The notes beneath the pieces were generated by a model. That model worked only from the letters and a program-made list of their open reading frames with translations. It made no database searches and was not told where the DNA came from. From assembly GCA_037157565.1 (NCBI GenBank), contig JAZHRO010000073.1, positions 12,964,501 to 13,028,500 of the forward strand: DNA of 64,000 nucleotides, in the 5' to 3' direction. The translations under genes and the position numbers were made by a program. Shown here one piece after another: positions 20,721-31,634 of this stretch (the stretch's first letter is position 1; every line of letters starts with the position of its first letter). Origin of the DNA: Thalassia testudinum (Eukaryota > Streptophyta > Magnoliopsida > Alismatales > Hydrocharitaceae).

Positions 20721-22294
20721 TCAGAGTGTTACATTTTTCACCTTGAACACCCATTGATCATGTTGATCCCAGTGATCTAACCCTGTAAAATAATGTAAAA
20801 TGTCATTTCTAGGTACCCACTTTCTTGTGGGTCCTTTTGGGTTAGTACCTTTCAAAGCTTGAAATTTATAGACCTTTCTTGTGTTAGATCTATAATTCTT
20901 GGGATTTTTGGACTTTTGGTACATCCATGCATGTCTAGGTGCATGTGATTCATTTTGTGTATTCTTTTTACTCTGAAATTTTGATTTTAGTGTATCACAA
21001 AATTCAGTATTTAACCTATTTGTTGTTTTAAGATTATTTAAAGTTCCCTCAAAATTCTGATAAATATCTTCTAGCTCTACAATTTTTGCATGGAACTGGT
21101 TATTAGTTTCTTTTGACAATTCTAATTCCATTTCTAAACATGACTTTTCTAATTTTAATGTTTGGTAATTATTCTTTAAAGCCTTATTTTCTTTTTTAAA
21201 TGACTTAGCTTTATGATATAGCTCTTCATATGCTTCTAATATTCTTCAATTGGAAAATCAAGGTTTACCTTCTGTATCTTCTAAAATTGCAACAAGACAA
21301 AGGTGTGCGACCTCATCTTCATCCGATTCGCTAGAGTTAGTGTCCATGTCAGAGTCGCTATCATCCCATGTCTCTTTAAATGCTTTCTTCTTCTTCTTCT
21401 TGATCTCCTTTGTTTCTTTCCTATTGTCCTCCTTGTTTATGGGGCAATCCTTTCGCAAGTGGCCGCTCTTCTTGCACTCATAACAAATAATATTAGAAGA
21501 AATTTTATTTACTTGTTTACCTTGTTTCTTAAGAAATTTCAGGAATTTCCTAGTAACCATTTCTATCTCCTCATCTTCGGATTCCAATGTTGTTGAGTCC
21601 GAGTCCTCTATGATTGCTCTAAAAGCAATACTTTTCTTCCTGCTTGTTGCCTTCTCATCACTCTTCTTTATGTTCTCCAATTGAACTTAAAACACCATGA
21701 GGCATCCAATTAGATCATCCAAGGGGAGAGTGGATAGATCCTCTGCTTCTTAGATCGCTATGGTCTTTGGAGACCAATCGCTTGTAAGTGATCTCAAAGC
21801 CTTTCTTACAAGCTGCTCCTCTTTCAACTTGACTCCTAAAATTTTCATTGGATTCACGATCTCTCCAAACCTTGTGTACATGTCCTTGATTATTTCTCCT
21901 TTTTCCATCCTGAAACACTCATAATTTTTTGCTAAAGCAGAAATACCTGTTTCTTTTACATTGCTTGTACCTCCGTAGGTGACTTCGAGAGTATTCCATT
22001 TCTCAAATGCTAACTCGCATGCTGAGATGCGGTTGAATTCCTCCTTCGATAATGCACAATACAGTGCATTCATCGCCCTCGTGTTGCTTATGATGTTTTT
22101 CTTCTAATCCATTATCCACTCTATTACTTGCAGTTTCGGATCTGAGTATTTTCTTAAATCAGGGTCCAACCCTCCTCATCCATTGCTTTGAGGAAGACTT
22201 GCATCCTCCTCTTCCAAAACCCATAGTTCATCCCATCAAAATAGGGAGGACGGGTCAACGATTGTCCTTCAGTGTGCCTTGAGGTTGATGCCAT
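20721..22294 (-). pseudogene. UBN2-type copia gag with zinc knuckle (element G, middle unit)
   Basis: Minus strand, start ATG at 22294-22292 (MASTSRHTEG). Parts in order: the DUF4219/UBN2 start (PPYFDGMNYGFWKRRMQVF), the UBN2 core (MNALYCAL, NTLEVTYGGTS, IIKDMYTRF), a linker, a CCHC zinc knuckle (CYECKKSGHLRKDC, about 21470-21430), a Lys-rich and acidic stretch, and a coiled-coil-like part ending near 20721. The order is typical of plant copia Gag. It is broken by a frameshift before 22073 and by in-frame stops at 21750, near 21690, at 21258 and just upstream of 21131. No protease-to-reverse-transcriptase part follows: the polypurine tract comes about 240 bp after the last coding segment, so the unit is gag-only. 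Confidence 0.8.
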
Positions 22295-22341
22295 CGCGAG
22301 CAAGAGTTTTTACTTCTTCTCACTACCCACTCCGATACAAC

Positions 22342-23726
22342 CTGATAGGATCTAAAATATGGAATATCTGAGTGCACAAAAACTCAAACACAAAATCAGT
22401 AATAACAAGAAAATTTGCACAATCAATTCAAACCACAAAGGGCACAAAATGTATAGTGGTTCCCCTCCCTTGAGTACTCCACTACTTAAGCCTCCCAGCT
22501 TAGGGTTTTTAACTTGATTGTCTCAACCTCAAGAGAATCAATTTACTAATCGAGGTAGTTCATGGGTTAGCTCAACAAAATTACAACACAATGGTTTTGT
22601 TACAACCAAACGAGTAAACACCCAAATACAAATGAAAGAACAAGTGTATGACAAAGAATCTTACAACTAAAACCTAGGCCTCTCAACAATATATAAATGA
22701 TATTACCAATTCAAGAGCTTAGAAAGAATGTGAATCACCTTGAAACATGTGTGAGAAAACATGTAAATGTGTTTGCAAATCCATAGCACGATTGGAAAGC
22801 AGCAAACACAATTTCTTCTCTTGAATATGTGGTGGAAAATATGAATTATATGCTCTAGAATCTTCTCTTATGTCTCTTGTATATCTTATGTGCAAACAAA
22901 GAGTCCTACGGTCATTTTACAGAGTTTAGGACCTAGGATAGTCGTCTACTAGACGTTGGTATTTAATTCCCAATGTTCACATTGACAAAATAAATATTCC
23001 AGCCATTCTATTTTGGGCCAACAGCTAGTTGGTACCGATACTAAAGTACTTGTACTAAAGTACTAGTAGCTCACTGCCACCAGTACATGAGTCCTGGTAC
23101 CGGTATTCATCATGGGTACCGGTACTTATGACTCCCAACTTTGAAATTCCTTGGGCACAATAACCTACTTGTACCGGTACTCATCATGGGTGCCAGTACT
23201 TGTAAGGTTTAGGCCAGAATTAAGGCTTCAACCTGTGGCCAACATGTACCAGTACTCATGGTTGGTATCGGTACTTATTGTCCATAGCTTGAGTCGAATT
23301 CTCAAAGCTGTGCCTTACAAATACCAGTACTGATGAACAATACCGGTACTTGTACTTGCTTACAAGTACCTGTTTTAAGTATTTTAATTCATTGCATTTT
23401 TTGAAAATGTTCTCAATATAAATCCTAATTTATCTCTAATTGATTTTACGATCTAAGTTATGATTCCTTTGTTAAGAGGCATATACAATCTATAAATAGA
23501 AAAACTTAAACTAAAAAACTAAAGGTCGAAGATGATCTTATTCTCCCCAACTCATCCTTGTCTCTTGCCTCCTCCTTGTCATCATCTTCTCTTTCTCATC
23601 ATCATGCCTTCAGCACTTCTTGTTTGCCTTCATCTTCACCAAAATCTGAAAAGACACTTAATGGTAAACATTAATCCATAATAATTTTGTTAACACAAAA
23701 ACAAGATGTGAAACAAGGTTCCAACA
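22342..23726 (-). repeat. LTR-2 of element G
   Basis: 1385 bp, plus-strand ends TGATAGGATC and GGTTCCAACA. It is flanked by the primer site and gag start on the left and by a polypurine tract on the right, so it is shared by two internal regions. Between 23030 and 23370 it carries at least eight degenerate copies of TACCGGTACT. Confidence 0.85.
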
Positions 23727-23931
23727 ATCTCCCCCTTTTTTTTGTTGACAAAACTATCTTGCAAAAAAATAATCTCCCTCTTTAGGGTTCTGCCCTTAAG
23801 GATTTTGCCCTTGAGGATTCTACAGTTGGTATATGGCTTGCATGATGGTATGCATCTGTAGTTGCTGAAGTTGGTTGTTGGCTATAATCTAAGCCTGAAT
23901 CATGGCCATGGCATTGATTGAGGTTGGTCCT
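23727..23931 (-). other. End of a third G internal region joined to gag-like sequence of H
   Basis: 23727-23770 matches the G 3' end (minus strand AAAAAAAAGGGGGAGAT next to the LTR). From about 23772 to 23926 the minus strand reads as a Gln/Asn-rich gag-like segment (NNQLQQLQMHTIMQAIYQL) with in-frame stops where Gln would fit. This probably continues from the gag start of H at 31662, on the far side of element B. The exact join is unclear. GTCCT at 23927-23931 is the B target-site copy. Confidence 0.5.
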
Positions 23932-25648
23932 TGATGTAAACACATTTACACTACTTAAAATATCTATTTATGCATGTTCTTAAGCATAGGATTGCATTTC
24001 ATGATATAAATATTGCATTACTTGCATCATCTTACATTTAGAGTAGTTTGAATAAAATGGAGGTTAATTGTCTCCTTTTATGTGCTTGGACAGGGCAAAT
24101 ATTTTATCGGGGCCTCGGATCAAAGATCCAACCGTATGGATATGATCAGGGCGACGATTGGAGTTCAACGACTCCAAGATCGCCCTAATCAGGCATCCGT
24201 AGCATCAGATAGAGACCGGGGAACCCTAGAAGATCAAGGGCCAGGATGGTGTAAATCCGCACTTCAGATGACAAATCCGACCACACGGATGAATTCGGAT
24301 CGTCGATCGCAGCCAAACGACACGAAAATCTAGTCAATCCGACATCCGTGGCACCATCTACAACTTCCAGAAGATGGACGGCCAAGATGGCACCATGTGG
24401 CGCCATCTCAGCCGCCCAAACGGCCGCTGGCATTTTGTGAAGGCCCTCGCCCGATCGCTCTCCACCGTCAGATGGAGATCCAACGGCTGTGGCCGCCCGA
24501 CGCTTAAAACGTGCGCTCGACCATCCGCGCCCCGCAGCGCAGCGGTCGAGCGCGCTTACGCGAACGCGGAGCGCGGGTTCGAGCCGCGGTGAGTGGATTG
24601 GAGGCACGGGTTATTGAGGCGCGTGGAGCGTCGGATGGAGATCGTGGGGTCGCGGGTGCCCGATAGCGCCGACGCGCGATTGGACACCCCGCGTAACGCG
24701 CGATCGCACGCGTAGGCGGGCAGGTTGCACGCGGGCGTTACGCACGCGGGCAGCCGAGCAGGCGCGCGTGGGCGCAGCTGCGCGGCCACGTCAGGGCTTT
24801 AGTGACGGATTTATCCGTCACTAAAGACCCCTTATTTATTATTTTGAAGATGTAATGTCCACTTTGCCCCCACTCCTTGCAACTATAAAAGGCGACCCCC
24901 TCCATATGAAATTTTCATCCCTTCTTTCTCTTCTTTACCCCTCCAAAGCTCAAGAGAAGCTTGTCCCACACCCGGGATGCTTCTCGCGAGATAAAGTCTA
25001 ATTTTCGTTCCCCTTCGGAAGTGGATCCCGCGACGACGATGGCGTGCTGCTTCGTTCCCGTTCTTTTGCTTCGTCCTCCTTCGTCCCGCTTCGTTCTCCT
25101 TCGTCCAGGCGTCGTCTCGTCTGGCTCGTCCTCCAAGCAACAGTTGAGGAGGATTTCTCTCTCCCTATTCTTTTTACCGCTTTGTAGTATAGATTTACTG
25201 CTTTCTAGATTAAGCTACTCGTCCTCCAAGCAATCGTCGAGGAGGACATTTCTCTCTCCATTCTTTTAATGCTTTCTAGAGTAAATTTATCGCTTTCTAG
25301 AGTAATTGTTTTATGCTTTCTAGTTGTAATGAACAATCTCTTCAATACAAAAATTCCTTGTTTATTCTACATCTCATTTTGATTTCTCTGTGTAATATTC
25401 TCTTTCTCTCTTACTCTCTCTCTCTCTTCTATTTATTGTAAATAATTAGATGGTTCTAAATTTAATTATTCTGTAACAAATAAAAGAAACGCGTAGTTTT
25501 TAATCAAACGTTTGCCTCCCTGTGTTCGACCTGGAATTTTAATTTCGGTATAAATTTTATTTGTTGAACACGAATTCTTCGCTTTCGAACTGCAACGACA
25601 GGTTTTCCAAAACCAAACACGTTAGCGTAGGTTCGTAATCGTTCAACA
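23932..25648 (+). repeat. 5' LTR of element B
   Basis: 1717 bp. It contains a GC-rich island (24330-24800), a perfect palindrome with arms TTTAGTGACGGA and TCCGTCACTAAA (24798-24825), a TATA box at 24884-24890, and CTCCCTGTGTTCGACC at about 25516. It lacks the second palindrome present at 30681-30708 in the 3' LTR. Confidence 0.94.
24884..24890 (+). promoter_or_regulatory. TATA box of the B/E LTR family
   Basis: TATAAAA in TTGCAACTATAAAAGG, conserved in the B 3' LTR (30865-30871) and, on the minus strand, in both E LTRs (49834-49840 and 55811-55817). Conservation in all four supports promoter use. Confidence 0.65.
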
Positions 25649-25651
25649 TTT

Positions 25652-25669
25652 TGGCGCCGTTGCCGGGGA
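25652..25669 (+). other. Primer-binding site of element B (tRNA-Asp)
   Basis: TGGCGCCGTTGCCGGGGA, a perfect complement to the tRNA-Asp 3' end, 3 bp after the LTR. Confidence 0.92.
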
Positions 25670-26822
25670 GGCAACGCTCTTTGATTTCTCTTCGTATTTT
25701 GTAACTTATAAATCATTTACCTCACTTTTCTCCTTTCTTATTGTAATTGCAGGTACTCTTTCGAGACAGGCAAAAGCGGTAGATCGAAGTAAAGTGCTGT
25801 GGAAGATTTTGTAAGTTGTCCCCCACCTCCCACACATTAGATTTCATTTCATCACATAATAACTCAAACATCAATCAACCTAGGTGTTTTTATAAACTCT
25901 AAGGTTAGATTGTTTGTCGTTTGACACCCATACTCACCCCAACCCCCACATTAAAAAAAAAAAAAAAAATCTCACAGAGGTACACAACCTCATCTGATTT
26001 TCAAACTCAACCGGTAATCAATCTTAGGAGCTGGTACACACATCCAAACACATAATTGAGTAGCAATCAGATTAGGTAATCATTTGTGTGCCTAATTAAG
26101 TGGTGCAACAGGCCAATTGTTTGAGTTGATTGGGCCGCACCACTTCAAATAAAATCAACTCATCAAGTAGCTGCCAATTAGGTTCAACTCTTAGGGATTT
26201 ACCAGGCACTCCACATTCTTTTTAAACTTTAAAGGAAAACATCTTCACCTGTGCTTGTAAAACTTGGTGTGCCAACGAAACTTGATTGAAAACACCTAAA
26301 GTTGAATCCTAAAAGCTACTAAGCAAGATTTGAATCTTAAAATTCACCACATCAAAAACAATCTTGCTTGAAAACCACTGGTTGTGCACTCACATACAAA
26401 TCAATCAATCATTAAGGGCACAACCCATTTAAAGGGCCCATCACATTCCAAAGCACATTCAAACCTAGCCCTAAATAAAACAAAGTAGACGTTGGCCTTA
26501 AGGATTGGACTCACTCTTCAGAACCCTGAATGAGATTATTTTCGATTAGTCTGTTTCTACTGTTCAATCTGATGTCTACCTAGGGGAGTAGAGTCAAACG
26601 ATCGCGGCTGGGGGGTACACTAGGAACCGGAGGCGCAAGCCGAAGGAAGATCCTTCTCCCCAGTCCCTCCTTCTAACTGGTTGGATTGAACAGACGGAAG
26701 TAGATCAAATCGTTCCTTTATCTCAAAATGGGTTTTGAGAGTCTGTAGGTCTTTAGGCTAACCTATTTAAGGACAGGTTTGATTGTTTGTATTGCAGGGC
26801 ACCTTTCTTCCTCCCGTGTATC
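25670..26822 (+). other. Leader of element B, with possible introns
   Basis: No ORF. Possible splice sites: CAG at 25750-25752 after a pyrimidine stretch, GTAAGT at 25811-25816, and TTGTTTGTATTGCAG ending at 26797, 25 bp before the ATG. The block 26583-26672 (AGTAGAGTCAAACGATC, then the hairpin GAAGGAAGATCCTTC) is shared with E and F. It is enclosed by ACTGTTCAATC (about 26557) and GATTGAACAG (about 26684), which can pair. Confidence 0.55.
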
Positions 26823-28615
26823 ATGAATCCTTCCACATATTTCACGCATTCCCGCTCTTTCCCTCCTGTTGTAAATTATCCTCAACATGACGATTATCCC
26901 AACTCGTATTGTAATCGACCATCAGTTAGTTGGGATAATTCGGATTGGGGATACAATTCCGGACCCCCGTGTTTAGGGTCTAACCCTAAACACTTTGATT
27001 CTGATTTCTATCCTTCTCAGAGTTACATCGATTATAGATCGTCCTCATTTCATGAACAACCTAATGCGATCTACAATCAAGAAGGATACACTTATCCTTA
27101 CCCATCCTCTGATTTCACTGCCTTTAGGTCATCACCATCTTTTGAACAATCTGAAATGACCTATTATCAGGATGGGTATAACGAATCTCAATTCGTTAAT
27201 TCCTCTACATTGATGTCAAACCCGCCCAACCCTGAACCAACTCATTTGGTTCAGGTTAATCAGGTTCAAGATAAGGTTCTGGCTAACTTGAGGAATATCA
27301 TTCAATCTTTAGAAGTTCAGCCAATACCTTGCATTGAGAGATTGGAGCCCCTGATTGAAATGATTGATGATTTAAACAAGTCTTTGTTGGATTGGCTCCA
27401 GGATGTTAAGGATAAGAACCCGGGTGAGTTTCTACTTGGGAAATTAGAAAAATTGAGGATGAGATTCATGGTTGCTTTGATTCAATCTTGGAATAATTCC
27501 CAGGATGAACCCTCTTCAGGAAAGCTAATGATAGAACCCGCTCAGGCACCTGTTGGGGGGGACACGTGTTACGAGGCTGACCAGATTGAATTAAAGCAAC
27601 CAATTAAAGATGATCTAATTTCTTCACCTGAGATCCCTGAGCCGGGTTACAAGGAAATGTGTGTCTCCTTGGAACACAAAGTGACAAATGATTTTGGGAC
27701 ATACATTGATACGGATCCTGATGGTGAAGATTCAAGTTGCAAAGTCTCATGCGAGTTTTCTGAACCCGATTTCTGTGAGACAATTGGCCTGAGGAATCTA
27801 ATAGATCATTTAATAGCCCAATAACTGAGGAAACTGATCTTATTAGGGCACACATTACGGATCCAGAATCGCATTTTCTAGAAGAATCAATTCAATGCCC
27901 TGATTATCAGTTACACCCTGTTAAGCTTATTGATGATTCTAATTCTGAGATAATTAGACCCAAGTCAATTTTGATTCTGCCACATCATTTAGACTTGGAG
28001 ATTTTAGACGAGGTGATGAATATACAAGAGGTCCTGGAATTTGATACACTTAATGAGGAGGATAGGAGCGGGGAAGTTCTGATTTGGGAAGTTAATTTTG
28101 GAGGAAATGGAAGATTGAGTCGAAGGGTTCCTTTTAAGCTGAAACCATCAAATCAGAACCCTTACGACATTTGTTTCGAGGATGTTCAACTCAAGCACAC
28201 ATTCAACGATTATCCTTTTGAGCTTCAATTTTCTGTAACCCGACTTTTTGGTCTTGGGTTGCATCCTAAGAAATCGCAGGCCCGATCCCGCTTACATTCT
28301 GATTTTACGTTTTGGGTAATTTTTATCCAGAACCTAAGATATTCTCGATTATGGGGTGTGGGTCTGCACCACAATCTTGTCCACATCTATGGACCTCTGC
28401 TGACAGGTCAGAGGATTCTTCTATTCATTCTAATTCTGACCTGCACATGTGAATTCTTCATTTCTTTTCTTTGTATAGTGTGCCTAGCTGAAGGCACTAA
28501 ACTCAGCACTTATACAGTTCTTTTTTGTTTTCATCTTGGAGCGGACCTGATATTCACGCAATTCAGGTGCTTTCTACACTTTTCCACTCTGTTTTATGTC
28601 TTTTTAATACAATGA
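26823..28615 (+). pseudogene. Unknown protein of the B/E family, one frameshift
   Basis: I do not recognise this protein. Chosen start: ATG at 26823 (MNPSTYFTHS), since the longer frame upstream opens with TTG. It has three parts. The first ~130 residues are rich in Tyr, Ser, Pro and Asn (SWDNSDWGYNSGPPC). The middle is mostly helical-looking (NLRNIIQSLEVQPIPC, LLDWLQDVKDKNPGEFLL). An acidic stretch leads to a C-terminal part with LWGVGLHHNLVHIYGPLL and a hydrophobic run (ILLFILILTCTCEFFISFL) that looks membrane-inserting. The frame is broken at 27786-27787, where B has GG and E has GGG. E in turn lacks one G of a run (7 in B at 27555-27561, 6 in E), so the ancestor probably had one ORF of about 597 codons. 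No capsid, protease or polymerase motif is present. An envelope-like role is possible but unproven. Confidence 0.75.
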
Positions 28616-28650
28616 GGACATTGCATTAGATAGGCATGGGGGGGTGGATA
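28612..28650 (+). other. Internal polypurine-like tract of element B
   Basis: ATGAGGACATTGCATTAG followed by TAGGCATGGGGGGGTGGATA at the stop of the coding region, 1.2 kb before the true polypurine tract. Counterparts are in A, C, D and E. Confidence 0.65.
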
Positions 28651-29825
28651 TTCATCTCTGAATTCATTCGTCAACTCCATAGATTTATTTATTTTCTTTT
28701 ATAAAAAAAAATAAATAAATAAAAATTTTGGAATTAGGAAAGAGAATTTGGGTTTAAGAAAATTTTCAATCATAGGAAAAACTACATTAGGATCTGAACA
28801 CAAAGACCCCTCAGGTCTTTGGACTTAATTAGCCTGTGTATCCACTAAAATGTGGATTTGTCTTTGAGTCCTCGCCATCTTAATTCTATTATAATTGGAA
28901 TAAATAAGTTTGGGTGATAAGTACACGACTTATCAACCCGCCCTCTGATTTGAGGGAATTTCGAGTCTTAAGCATCTACACACTTTCTTTGCACTGACTC
29001 GTTGTTCGGCGATTTTTACGAAAATTGGATAGCTAATGAACCTTCTAGGGTGATATGGCTGGCAAGTTATCGTGGGTAACAGCCCATGGGTAGGTTGTCC
29101 AGAGCCCAGTCACTGGACCTTTCTCTTTTTGCTGCCTTTAGGTAAATCTTAGACCAGGGAAGCCACCTACTTAAAAAAAAAAAAAATCAAAAAGGAGAAA
29201 AGAACAAAAAGAAATAAGCCACACTTCGCCGCACGAGTATGGCTGGCAAGTTGTCGGTGGTAACAGCTCATCGACCGGTTGTCCAGAACCCAGCTCAGAA
29301 AATGCACTAAAAATTCCCAAAACACTTAGGAAGAAGCGGAGAAGTAGAATAAATCAGGGAGATATACACTGGATTCACCCTTGTGTTGACCCCGTTAAAA
29401 AATAAAAGTAGGGAGAAAGCTACCGGTTGTAAAGATACACCTTTAGGCAGAATTCTTTTTGAGGTCACCTAGAGGCGTAGAAATCTGAAGTCCGTTCTAA
29501 TTGCCGGTCAATGAGTCTATCACAATCACAATAAGATGCTTAAAACTTAGGGTTCTCATCAAATCTTGGGTGAGTTGAATGGTCGTAGAAAGCCACTCTT
29601 GAACCCTAAAATTTGAAAATCCAAAAAAAATTAGAAAAGAGTAAAAAGAGAAAAAGAAATTTTTCTTTGAATAAGGCGAGGGCTTGAGGTGGTCTACATT
29701 TTGGCTAATACCCGGGCACTGTTGTGTCTTTGAAAGTTCAGTTCCTAAGTAGACAATTTCTTAATGATTGAAAATAACTCAGGCCCAAATAATCTAACCT
29801 AATTCTTTTATAAATAGCATATAGT
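28651..29825 (+). other. 3' non-coding region of element B with a duplicated 55-bp module
   Basis: No gene. Two related modules, 29054-29109 and 29238-29293, each run from TATGGCTGGCAAGTT through GGTAACAGC to GGTTGTCCAGA and CCAG. E has the same pair (51621-51676 and 51444-51499, minus strand). Otherwise AT-rich with A-runs. Confidence 0.7.
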
Positions 29826-29862
29826 TTTTGCTAGGGACTAGCAAAAGATAGGCATGGGGGTA
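29826..29862 (+). other. 3' stem-loop and polypurine tract of element B
   Basis: Arms TTTTGCTAG (29826-29834) and CTAGCAAAA (29838-29846) with a GGA loop, then GATAGGCATGGGGGTA up to the LTR at 29863. Same module as in A, C, D and E. Confidence 0.88.
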
Positions 29863-31629
29863 TGATGTAAACACATTTACACTACTTAAAATGTCTATTT
29901 ATGCATGTTCTTAAGCATAGGATTGCATTTCATGATATAAATACTGCATTACATGCATCATCTTGCATTTAGAGTAGTTTGAATAAAATGGAGGTTAATT
30001 GTCTCCTTTTATGTGCTTGGACAGGGCAAATATTTTATCGGGGCCTCGGATCAAAGATCCAACCGTATGGATATGATCAAGGCGACGATTGGAGTTCAAC
30101 GACTCCAAGATCGCCCTAATCAGGCATCCGTAGCATCAGATAGAGACCGGGGAACCCTAGAAGATCAAGGGCCAGGATTGTGTAAATCCGCACTTCATAT
30201 GACAAATCCGACCACACGGATGAATTCGGATCGACGATCGCAGCCAAACGACACAAAAATCTAGTCAATCCGACATCCGTGGCACCATCTACAACTTTCA
30301 GAAGATGGACGGCCAAGATGGCGCCATGTGGCACCATCTCAGCCGCCCAAACGGCCGCTGGCATTTTGTGAAGGCCCCTGCTCGATCGCTCTCCACCGTC
30401 AGATGGAGATCCAACGGCTGTGGCCGCCCGGTGCTTAAAACGTGCGCTCGACCATCCGCGCCCCGCAGCACAGCGGTCGAGCGCGCTTACGCGAGCGCGG
30501 GGCGCTGCTTCGAGCCGCGGCGAGTGGATTGGAGGTGCGGGTTATTGAGGCGCATGGAGCGTCGGATGGAGATCGTACAGTCGCGGGAGCCCGATAGCGC
30601 CGACGCGCGATTGGATGCCCCGCGTAACGCGCGATCGCACGCGCAGGCGTGCGGGTTGCAGCGGGCGCGGACGCGATTTAAGCCGTCCGATCTCGCGATC
30701 GGACGGCTAAGACTTCGCGGACGTGCGTAGGCGTTACGTACGCGGGCAGCCGAGCGGGCGCGCGTGGGCGCGGCGGCGATGGCCACGGCCACGTCGGGGC
30801 TTTAAAGGCCCCTTATTTATTATTTTGAAGATGTAATGTCCATTTTTCCCCCACTCCTTGCAACTATAAAAGGAGACCCCCTCCATACGAAATTTTCATC
30901 CCTTCTTTCTCTTCTCTACCCCTCCAAAGCTCAAGAGAAGCTTGTCCCACACCCGGGATGCTTCTCGCGAGATAAAGTCCAATTTTCGTTCCCCTTCGGA
31001 AGTGGATCTCGCGACGACGACGGCGTGCTGCTTCGTTCTCGTTCTTCTACTTCGTCCTCCTTCGTCCCGCTTCGTTCTCCTTCGTCCAGGCGTCGTCTCG
31101 TCCGGCTCGTCCTCCAAGCAACCGTCGAGGAGGATTTCTCTCTCCCTATTCTTTTTACCGCTTTGTAGTATAGATTTACTGCTTTCTAGATTAAGCTACT
31201 CGTCCTCCAAGCAATCGTCGAGGACATTTCTCTCTCCATTCCTTTAATGCTTTCTAGAGTAAATTTATCGCTTTCTAGAGTAATTGTTTTATGCTTTCTA
31301 GTTGTAATGAACAATCTCTTCAATACAAAAATGCTTTCTAGTTTTATTCTACATCTCATTTTGATTTTTCTGTGTAATATTCTCTTTCTCTCTTACTCTC
31401 TCTCTCTTCTATTTATTGTAAATAATTAGATGGTTCTAAATTTAATTATTCTGTAACAAATAAAAAGAAACGTGTAGTTTTTAATCAAATGTCTGCCTCC
31501 CTGTGTTCGACCCGGAATTTTAATTTCGGTATAAATTTTATTTGTTGAACACGAATTCTTCGCTTTCGAACTACAACAACAGGTTTTCCAAAACCAAAAA
31601 CGTTAGCGTAGGTTCGTAATCGTTCAACA
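29863..31629 (+). repeat. 3' LTR of element B
   Basis: 1767 bp. It carries a palindrome with 12-bp arms AGCCGTCCGATC and GATCGGACGGCT (30681-30708) that is absent from the 5' LTR. It lacks the TTTAGTGACGGA palindrome, where only CTTTAAAGG is left (about 30800). Followed by GTCCT. Confidence 0.94.
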
Positions 31630-31634
31630 GTCCT

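Larger units (their letters stand above)
23932..31629 (+). mobile_element. Element B: complete non-autonomous LTR retrotransposon
   Basis: LTRs of 1717 and 1767 bp start TGATGTAAAC and end GTTCAACA, with GTCCT at 23927-23931 and 31630-31634. Inside are a tRNA-Asp primer site, a leader, one frameshifted gene without capsid, protease or polymerase, a 1.2 kb 3' non-coding region, and a stem-loop with polypurine tract. Element E is a second copy of the family. Confidence 0.95.

Noticed and set aside
24185..24607. Open frames in the GC-rich island of B and E LTRs (also 30305-30730, 50087-50605, 56075-56581)
   Set aside because: They are open on both strands and lie inside LTRs; the similarity among them is just LTR family similarity.
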